Part shown: positions 56,819 through 64,000 of the stretch, one piece after another
Layout of the letters: each line of letters opens with the position of its first letter
Numbering within the stretch: the first letter of the stretch is position 1
NCBI GenBank assembly: GCA_037176885.1
Contig: JAWWNJ010000083.1
Span: 868,001-932,000 of the forward strand
DNA length: 64,000 bases
Source: Favolaschia claudopus
Taxonomy: Eukaryota; Basidiomycota; Agaricomycetes; Agaricales; Mycenaceae
Reading direction: 5' to 3'
Notes under the pieces: generated by a model
What the model was told of the DNA's origin: nothing
What the model saw: only the letters and a program-made list of their open reading frames with translations
The model's database searches: none
Program-made: the position numbers and the translations under genes

Positions 56819-58306
56819 CTAGGACCAGGAGCGACCACGAAACCCTCCAAAACGCGCGTTGTTCCAACCACGGCCGCGTCCACCGCGGAAACCCCCACGA
56901 TTGAAACCTCCACGATAAGGGTTGTTAGAGGGGCCTGCGTGATTGTTGAAAGCTGACGAAGTGGACGCAACCGGCGTGGGAAGGGCAGGAGCGACGGCGA
57001 GGGACGTTGGGATGTTGGACGCAGCAACAGAGGGCTCGTCCGGCACACCATGAACCTCACGAAACTCGGCAGACTTGATGATGGTGCAGTTCCCGATGTA
57101 GTGAGCGTTACTATGACATTCAGAGCAGTCCATGGTAGTGTCGCCGTAACGGCCACGCCAAGCCTTGCCAACGCCGTGGAAGCGGACCGGGAACGAGAAA
57201 GTCGCCGACATGACGTGCGCGGCGAGCTCGTCGTTGTAGGCAGTTGAAACGTCGAAGGGGGGGATGGTAATGTGAAAGAGATTGGTCGCGACCGAACCCT
57301 TCGAGCTCTTAAGGTAGAAGGTTGAGGTAGAAACCTCAGCGCAGTCGAAAAGGACGTCAAGCGCGAACTCCGCGTTGGGGATATCCTTGAGATAGTTATG
57401 ATGCGCCTCCAGCATGGATTTGACCGCATCGTCCGTCTTGAGGTGGGCAAGAAGTGCGTCCCGCACTAGAACGTGGGGGGCTTCGCTGTCGATGTTGTGG
57501 AACGTGAACACCAGAAAAGGTGCGGGTGGATTGGCGGGGAAGAGGTAGCAAGTCATGGCATCGTCCATGAATCTCAGATATTGTATCAGGAAACGGCGTA
57601 GTGGCTAAAGAGATGGACCGGACGCACCTGCCGTGAAAAACCGCTTTTCTTTTGATGCTCTCTTTCAAATCGGCGGTACAATCCCTGATGATGTGGGTCC
57701 ACGGCATCGTGAGACGACCCGGCTTGCCAGGCAAGTCGACTTTGGGCATCGGCGGGATGATCGCGAGATTTTCGGCGCCAGGGACACCAGCGGCAGCGAG
57801 GATGCTCTTTGCAGCTGCTGAACCCATCGTGCGGTCTTGCAGATCGGAGGAGAGAAAGACGAGGGCCAAGCAGCTGGCTGATAGAGGTATTCAGTGTCGA
57901 AGTGGCACTACTTGAGTTTTACGCACCATAGTTTGTATTGAGATAATCCACGACGTCGTCGGTATGGTTGGCCTTGACCAGATCGAAAGTCCAACCGTTG
58001 ACGGGGAGAGATTTGACGTCGGAGAAGATGATATGGTTGCGCAGCTGCACAAATCGTTCGCGTCAGCGGATGCAGAACAGTGAAGTATATTTAACTTGCG
58101 TTCGGAACGTTGGCCATGTTAACGTCACCCATCCGTGCAATCTTAGCTTTGGAAGTTATAGCAGAGTCCGAGGGCTGGCGTTTCAGCGCGTGAGAGCTCA
58201 AGGGCAGATAAGCAAGCTTGTGGGCGACGGTGTTTAGAACCTCTGCAGTTTTAGGCGAGAAGTAGTTATGGACGTCCGGAGAGGCGTTGACGCTGGGGGA
58301 AGCCAT
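56819..58306 (-). CDS. LINE ORF1: zinc-knuckle, RGG-rich protein with three introns
   Basis: Four exons: 58306-58100, 58044-57927, 57877-57628, 57572-56819; 1329 nt, 442 residues, phases consistent. The knuckle is C-x2-C-x4-H-x4-C (DCSECHSNAHYIGNC, about residue 310), followed by an alanine/serine linker and an RGG-rich tail (GGFNRGGFRGGRGRGW). This layout fits nucleic-acid-binding ORF1 proteins of non-LTR elements, and the gene lies between the LINE 5' end and ORF2 inside one target duplication. The introns are 55 bp (GC-AG), 49 bp and 55 bp (GT-AG), each with a CTGAY-type branch sequence (CTGAC, CTGAA, CTGAT) near the 3' end. Reading through intron 1 meets a stop at once, so splicing is required. 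An upstream ATG (58342) is passed over because TTATAAATG surrounds it. Confidence 0.82.
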
Positions 58307-59264
58307 GAGTGAGAGGCTCAAACGCTCATTTATAAGCTGCATATTCGGCTTTCATTCTGGGGTGTGAGAAGGAAAAGGGCAATTGCCAAAAGGTAGCGAA
58401 TGAGGGTTGGGGCGGGTGACAGCGGAGAACGACAGGGGCCAGAGAGAAATGGAGATCAGACCGGTGACTCTGACCCCGAAATAACAGGCCATGGTGGAAG
58501 CGAGTGCGGCAGAGCAGTAAGACGGCTGAAAGGGAGAGCGTGGTGAGGGACATGAAGGGAGGGGAGACGACGACGGTGATGTGAGCGGAGGAAACCGGGG
58601 CGGGCGCTTTCTCCATGACGTTTTAGGCGACTTCCAAAAGTACTTAAGGCCAAAGTCGTCATCGACGCGTCACCACCACTGCCAAGCAAGCAAGATCCGG
58701 CGGCGGAAGGCGGATTCATCGAGTGCAATGGATTGAGAGCTCTCGAGAAGAAGACTCAGAAGATCTTGAGGGCTTTGTCGTCGCTGGATGGCAAAGGTTT
58801 TGCGAGTGCAGCAGAATTGCAGTCGAGCGTAAGCAAGCACGAAAAAACAGGGGATTGTTGTCATAGGGATGAAGCGGCAGCGTAGCGAAACAGTCAAGTC
58901 ATCGCAGACTTTGGTCTAGCGGTCAGCGCAATCCTGCGAAGGCGCTGACCCGGCGCAGAGCTAATAACGAAAAGAACCAACGGAGAAGCCGACCATAAAC
59001 CATATTGTTGACCGCAAAGCCATCGTAAATTCTTTTAACCATACATGCACCTAAAGGTGCGGCCGTGCAGGCCGGGCTCATAGGCCTCATTCCGCAACTC
59101 GGCGGTGTTGCATGTAGGCAACGCGGGTGTGGAGGTCACCCTTGGGTGTAACCCCTGGCTGTCGCCCACCTTGCGCCATTCCCGCCCCCTCCTCGGTCCC
59201 TCCCGACGCCGTCCAGGCGTGGGAAAGTGTGAGGTGGTGATGGTAACGGATCAAGGAGCCTCCC
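58307..59264 (-). other. LINE 5' untranslated region
   Basis: About 960 bp from the 5' target junction to ORF1. 59040-59264 is GC-rich and compositionally unlike the flanks. No supported gene; an internal promoter is expected here for a LINE but cannot be pinpointed. Confidence 0.6.
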
Positions 59265-59299
59265 AATTGTAGTATTACTTAGTTAAGCGAGACCCTGGC

Positions 59300-59872
59300 A
59301 TCATGCCGCTAGTTTCAATGTCTTTCTTTTCGTAGTTCCTATGAAACCATTACATCCATGGGCACATGGGTAGAAGCTACTGTTTCTCATGAGTGTATTT
59401 AGTGAGCTACCGGAATCTACAATTTGAGAAGCAACATTGTCAAACGAAAAATCTCCATCTCAAGAAATGAACAGCGGTCGAACCATAGTGATGCCGACTC
59501 GGACCGAGACCACAACGAAAACCGGACAAGCAGAGGAGGACGGGTGTCGTCGCAGCTCGAGACGGTAAGGTCTGAGTTTTTCACAGTTCTGCTGAGCGTT
59601 GTCAGATTAAATTGTCCAATTGAAGTTGAGCGTGCCGCACCGCCTGCTTTTCGGCATGGCGGCCACTCACACCCAACACTTGTGAAACTGGTAAAGCCTT
59701 GTATAATCAGATCCTTGTGAGCGGTCCATCCCTTTCTTATAGCAAGCAAGGTTTGAGCTGGCGTAGCCAGAGCTTCCGAGTACTTAGACTAACCCTAACC
59801 TTAGTAATTACCGCGCTAGTGCCCAGTGATCTGATATGACAGCGTGACCTGCTTTTCCTGTTCCGAACTCTC
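59300..59872. other. Intergenic upstream of MYND gene 2
   Basis: No recognisable element or gene. The promoter of MYND gene 2 should be here; no TATA box stands out. Confidence 0.4.
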
Positions 59873-62062
59873 ATGACGATTCTGTTTCCCCTTCCCAAAG
59901 ACGCGCGCAACGATCCACTCAAATGGAATGCCGACTGGGAAGTCTTCATTGACAGTAACTTTGCTCAACCCAATAGCCCCGCCCTTTGCTTCAATATCGG
60001 GCTGGAAGCGTTGCGGGACTCTCAGAATGGCCTCAAAGACAAGCTTGAAGATTATCAGACTTTTGTCAGCAGAACCTGCGCGATCCAGTGCTGTCTAACA
60101 TGCGAAGCCCTCGATCACTTTGCCGACGACGATTTCGAAAACAAATGGATGCTGGCCGGGCCGGAAGAGCGGGGCAAGCATATTCTTGGTGCCCTGGCCG
60201 CCGTTTGCTCCAAAGCGCGGAATCTTCACAACGCCCGAGCGTACTGCCCCGAGATACGCCTGATGTCTCTGTCTCGTGATGGGAAGGCTTTTCTGTCCCT
60301 TCTCAAGTCCGTCATGCTCGAAGATGCGTCGTTCATCCCGAGCGAGCCGAAATCCGTCCCAAATGCTGCTTGGGACGCGTTCTCTGGAATCCGACAGAAG
60401 TCGTCGAGTGCCACAGATGAAGAAAGAATTACTCTCGCCACTATCCTGATCATGCGAACGAAGTTGATCTGTGTGTTCCACCTTTGTGCTTGCCGTCTCG
60501 TCGACTAACACGAAGCGCTGTCAGCTCTCGTTGTCCATTCCACAATGCGATCCTTCTTCGGAAAGGAAGCCCCTCCCCTCACCGTTGAAAGGGTCGACCA
60601 GAAGCCACAGCGTGGGCGACCTCGTGCCGAATTGATCGAAGCTGTAGGCTCCAAGGCAGCGAAGGCTCGCATGAAGGAGGAAAAGGCCGGTGCGATGGAT
60701 ATGTATCGCGAACAGCTGGACGTCTGCTCGTATGCAGGCTGTGCTAAGACCGCTCCTAATCGCTCCGTGCGATTTTCTCGATGTACGAGGTGTGCCAAAA
60801 TTGAGCGATCTGTTTTGTACTGTTCTCGGTTGGTTTCTATCATTCTGTGGCTGCCCTCAATGTTCAATATTATTCTTATAGAGAGTGCCAGCGGGCAGAC
60901 TGGAACGGTCCCCACAAAGCGATATGCGGGAAGACTCTCAATTTCGATATAGTCTCTGCAGCCGTCGAGCATCCCACTCACGGTCCTTCTTCCCGGTCTC
61001 ACATCGGTCTACCCGTCGACAGTTTCAAGCGCAGCATCCCTCTTGTCCACCAGGTCACACAGCTCAACCTCAATCCCACCGTCGATTACTTCCTCCATAG
61101 TTCTTCCAAGAAAGTACCGTTCACATTCCCCGCAAACGCCTGCTGCCGGTACCTCTTTCGATTGTATCGAGAGCTGGCAATGACGACCGGAGCTTCTGGG
61201 CAGGTTGCCCACATGGCGCATCTTCTCTGCCTCATGTTTGCCTCGGATCGCGCCGTGGCTGAGGATGACAGGGAGGGAATCACGCCCGATATCATTGTCG
61301 AGCAGTTGGGCCGCGAATACGAAGTCGAGGAGCTTCGCAAGTTGGTGGGCATAGCGCAGGAGTTGCAAGATGAGGATGAGTTGCATCGGCCGTACGTCTT
61401 CTTCCACTCGACAAGTTACTTGGAATGTTGCGACTTAATATTCTACAGAGTTGGCCTCCGTAATGCTCCGCTTGAACTTTGGGAATACGACGACAAACTG
61501 TTCAACCTCTCAGGGACTCGTGTAACTTTCGGACCCGCCGTAGGACCCCCTGTCGATGGTTTCACCCGCTCACCTGAACTGACCGGACAAGTAAACGACC
61601 TCATCGACTGGCCGGACGCGGACTACTTCTTCATCAACAAAGACAAGGAAAACATCCAGTGGGACTACGGAGCAGGCACGTACCTCCAGAAAGCGTTTCG
61701 CGCAGCGCGCGAGGCAGCTATGACGACAGGGAGCGCTCAACATGTTGCGACTATGGCGCATTTCCTCTGTATCTCGTTTTCTGGTCTGGACACACAGAAT
61801 GAGACGGGGGTGAGTCCGAAAACGATCGTCGCGCAGATGGGCAGGGAGTTTAGGATGAATAATGTGAGGGAGCTGGTACTCCAGGCGCAGCGCGATCAGC
61901 AGGCGGATCCTTTGCGACGACCGTATGATTTCTTGTTTGTTGAGCATGAGATACACTGCTGATGCGATTTCCAGACCACTCTTTTGGGACGCCCCGCTCG
62001 ATGTGTGGGAGGCTGAGGATCAGCAGCGTCATTGGTCTCATCTTGTTGTAACTTTTGATTAG
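59873..62062 (+). CDS. MYND-type zinc-finger protein, gene 2, with duplicated C-terminal domain
   Basis: Five exons: 59873-60470, 60525-60828, 60882-61391, 61449-61922, 61975-62062; 1974 nt, 657 residues, phases consistent. The N-terminal helical domain (1-about 270) is closely similar to gene 1 (AVCSKARNLHNARAYCPEIR). The MYND finger (CSYAGC, FSRCTRC, LYCSR, ECQRADWNGPHKAICG) is split by intron 2 at the same place as in gene 1, and the next exon is 510 nt in both genes. The C-terminal domain then occurs twice: first PVDSFKRSIPLVHQVTQLN to NAPLELWEYDD, then PVDGFTRSPELTGQVNDL to DAPLDVWEAEDQ. Gene 1 has only the first. The protein-interaction role is inferred from the finger. It is intact. 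Confidence 0.86.
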
Positions 62063-62940
62063 TTCGCAGCCTATGATCTTGCTCAAGGAGGTCGAAACTG
62101 TAGCGTATCGATGTAATTGTACGATTATCCGCATTTATCTTCTTCTAACCCCAGTACCAGTATCACTTCGCGCTGCTCATAAGGTTCCCCTAGCAGTCTA
62201 CGGGGCGCAGAATAACAGGGCGCAAAAAATACGGGGGAAATTCCAGACATGTTCACAGAGAAATCTCGATGTTCAATAGCACTCAGTACAGCGGCTCCAG
62301 GGCCCAGGCTATGCAGGTAAGTACTATATTTCAGTAGCTAAGATGAGGAGTGGATGAGTTGGGATTGACTAGCGTAGTGGTTGCGAAAAGACGATTCAAG
62401 AATGTCTTGTCACAGAAATCGCATCATTAATGCGTGCGCTTGGTCCGGCGGGTTTTCCGATGGACAATTTTTATCCGGAAGGCGCGCACACGTGACTCCA
62501 TGTCGCACCGCGCGTCACCAAGCGCCAGAGGAATAAAAATGCGACGGAGCGCCCGAGTTGGTCTTGGTTGGTTCCAATTTGGGTACTAGTACCTAGTTTG
62601 AACATTTGTCGCATCATGTAGCTGTGGGAATGAAGAAGAGATCACAGGCTTGAAGGGGTGACCAGGTTAAACCAATGAGAGGTAAGGAGCAACAAGCAGA
62701 ACAAGGAGTCTTGAAGCAGAAATGAAACGGTAAAAACGGAATCAGATGATATACTTTCAGCTGTATATTCGGAGTTTTTCGGGGTGCGCGAAGGCTAAAT
62801 TCTTTACCTTTCATACTCAAGGTCGATCACCATGTCTCCCGTAGAAGTCGCAACGAAAAATGGAGTGTATTATGTTTGCCGTAGGATAACTGCAGCGCGT
62901 GTATAAAATTAATTTCCTAGCATTATTTATGTATATGAAC
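62063..62940. other. Intergenic between MYND gene 2 and asparagine synthetase
   Basis: Contains a probable deleted pheromone block (62236-62450) and otherwise nothing recognised. Confidence 0.4.
62236..62450. repeat. Probable ghost of a third pheromone block
   Basis: CACAGAGAAATCTCGATGTTCA and CAGTACAG.GGC.CC.GGGC match the 3' flank of pheromone block 2 (48130-48175). AGTAGCTAAG..GAGTGGATG matches the next part. Immediately after, GTGGTTGCGAAAAGACGATT and TCTTGTCACAGAAATCGCATC resemble the far upstream region (49025-49085). The TATA box, coding region and leader that should lie between are missing. Confidence 0.5.
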
Positions 62941-64000
62941 TCAAAACCTGAACGTCGGAATCCCGAACTTCTCCTGCAACACAATAAAACTAAGCACTCC
63001 GAGCAAGATCCTAGCCCTCTCATCTATTGCCCCACTCTCATAAAAACTCGGCCGTTCCAGATAATCCTCTAGTGTCTTGCGTATATAAGGCCAATGAAGG
63101 AATCCCACTCTTTCGACATTCTTTTTCGTGAGTCGGCGACTAAGATGCCTCTGCAAAGGACCAAGTCCCTGAACAGCTGTTGGCCTTGGAGGTGGGTTAT
63201 ATGCAGCCTTCTTTCGAGTATAGATTTCTTCCGTCACGAAGGGTTTTACTGCCTGACGAAGAATCCATTTCTCATCGAATGTCCAAGTGCCAGGCCTCGT
63301 TCCCCGGATAGGCATTATTTTGAGTGACCTGTAAGTGCGAAGTGGTTGAAAATTGGGCTGAAAATACGATGAACGCAGAGGGAACGCACGGTGGAAGTGT
63401 ATTCACATATTCTATCAGATGATGATCAAGATGAGAAACACGATTCTCCACCGCGTTGGCCATATCTGCGCGATCGCCTACTTGGTTGAGTATGATCCTT
63501 CCCAAGAACGTCTTGGCTGTCATATACTATGTAATGAAAGAAATTTAAGTAAGCAATCTTGACATCATGAAGAACGGCCGTATACATACCAATGCAATAT
63601 TCAAGCTATGCCACGTTCCAGACACACTATTCTGGCGAACGCGCGCATCAATCCCTTCCACAATAGCCCTGGCGATCTCCGGCTCTCCCGTAACCTCAAC
63701 TACCTCCGGCTTGAACGTCTCCCCATAAAACGGAATCAGCGTCGCCGTAACATGATGTGAGCTGATCTTTATGAGCCTCGAATCCGCTACTTCAACATTA
63801 ACGCTCGAAAAAGCTCCGGCACTAGCCGAACGCTCCTGGTCCTCGAGCATTGCAAGACGTTCGGAATCAGACGGCAAAGCTATCCCGAGCGCAGCAGCCG
63901 CAGGATCGGGTCTTCGTAGATAGTCCAATGGGAACCAGCTATATCCGCCGAAAATCTCGTCGGCCCCTTCTCCCGACAGCGCTACCTACGACAAGTAAAA
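62941..64000 (-). CDS. Asparagine synthetase (glutamine-hydrolysing), C-terminal part
   Basis: Visible exons: 63985-63590, 63526-63390, 63328-62941, with phases consistent; the rest, including the N-terminal glutaminase domain, lies beyond the right edge (63986-64000 is intron). The synthetase domain starts with LSGEGADEIFGGYSWFPLDY, the conserved region after the ATP-binding loop, and continues with TAKTFLGRIILNQVGDRADM, ENRVSHLDHHLIEY and WILRQAVKPFVTEEIYTRKK. The protein ends QEKFGIPTFRF. The enzyme converts aspartate and glutamine to asparagine with ATP. This is a variant with an insertion after the SGEGADE region (PAAAALGIALPSDSERLA), seen in one fungal branch of the family. The visible part is intact. 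Confidence 0.88.

Larger units (their letters stand above)
49512..59264 (-). mobile_element. Complete 9.75-kb LINE (non-LTR retrotransposon)
   Basis: The element runs on the minus strand from 59264 (5' end, GGGAGGCTCC) to an 18-base poly(A) tail (T run 49512-49529 on the plus strand). The target duplication AATTGTAGTATTAC lies at 49498-49511 and 59265-59278, with two more T bases shared with the tail. Order: GC-rich 5' UTR (59264-58307), ORF1 with CCHC knuckle and introns (58306-56819), spacer (56818-56047), ORF2 with endonuclease, reverse transcriptase and C-terminal zinc knuckle (56046-49696, interrupted), 3' UTR, tail. A hAT MITE at 49985-50870 is nested in ORF2. Full length with an intact target duplication indicates a fairly recent, complete insertion. 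The clade is not assigned. Confidence 0.88.
49186..59299. mobile_element. Old MITE split by the LINE (outer layer)
   Basis: GCCAGGGTCTCGCTTGACTA at 49186-49205 is matched in inverted orientation by 59280-59299 (one mismatch over 20 bases). If the LINE and one of its target duplications are removed, these become the TIRs of a non-coding element of about 340 bp. Its own target duplication is not clear (flanks GCCGGCGC and GCATCATG do not match), so the superfamily (hAT-like CAGGG end) is tentative. Confidence 0.6.

Noticed and set aside
56819..58306. An ordinary host zinc-knuckle gene
   Set aside because: It lies wholly between the LINE 5' end and ORF2 inside one target duplication and on the LINE sense strand; I treat it as ORF1. 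Homologues should be checked.
59040..59264. GC-rich block as rDNA or a foreign island
   Set aside because: It is the 5' end of the LINE, ending exactly at the target duplication.

Overview
The window is a piece of a mushroom-forming basidiomycete (Agaricomycetes) nuclear genome. The evidence is many spliceosomal introns of about 45-70 bp, CaaX-ended pheromone precursors starting MDAF, two DUF6534-type seven-membrane-span genes with a dozen or more tiny exons, F-box and MYND-finger families, a Zn2Cys6 regulator, and heavy transposon load. I saw no bacterial, organellar, viral, CRISPR, tRNA or rRNA features. Exon chains given below were built by hand from splice signals with reading phase checked at every junction.

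Layout. (1) 1-15.5 kb: a decayed paralogue neighbourhood. Two GHKL-type ATPase-like genes (1-3691 minus, 7393-11115 plus) are each interrupted by a different DNA transposon with perfect target-site duplications, and each also has a frameshift. Two intact F-box genes (4279-5958 and 13831-15531), an F-box 3' relic and a short-chain dehydrogenase (SDR) relic surround them. (2) 16.1-25.0 kb: a divergent gene pair, a 1322-residue 13-exon protein with FG-GAP/beta-propeller-like repeats and a helical C-terminal half, and a 650-residue 7-exon protein that resembles TULIP/P47-like proteins. (3) 25.9-48.7 kb: an intact SDR, two DUF6534 membrane proteins (28.5-30.2 kb and 44.4-46.2 kb), two near-identical pheromone precursor genes in inverted duplicated blocks (31.6 and 48.6 kb), MYND gene 1 with a relic, an ACC-deaminase pseudogene, a Zn2Cys6 transcription factor, a SEC2-type Rab exchange factor and a PI-PLC-like phosphodiesterase. 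(4) 49.2-59.3 kb: a nested transposon stack. An old MITE contains a complete 9.75-kb LINE, which contains a hAT-type MITE, which contains a TA-flanked MITE. The LINE has a zinc-knuckle ORF1 carrying three spliceosomal introns and an endonuclease/reverse-transcriptase ORF2 that rejoins in frame at 1818 residues when the hAT insert is removed. (5) 59.9-64 kb: MYND gene 2 with a tandemly duplicated C-terminal domain, a probable ghost of a third pheromone block, and the 3' part of asparagine synthetase running off the right edge.

How the parts relate. Most of the window is shaped by duplication followed by divergent decay: GHKL, F-box, SDR, MYND, DUF6534 and pheromone genes each occur at least twice. 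The TF, SEC2, PI-PLC and asparagine synthetase are ordinary single genes. The most unusual items are the intron-bearing LINE ORF1, the divergent propeller/TULIP-like pair and the duplicated pheromone precursors.
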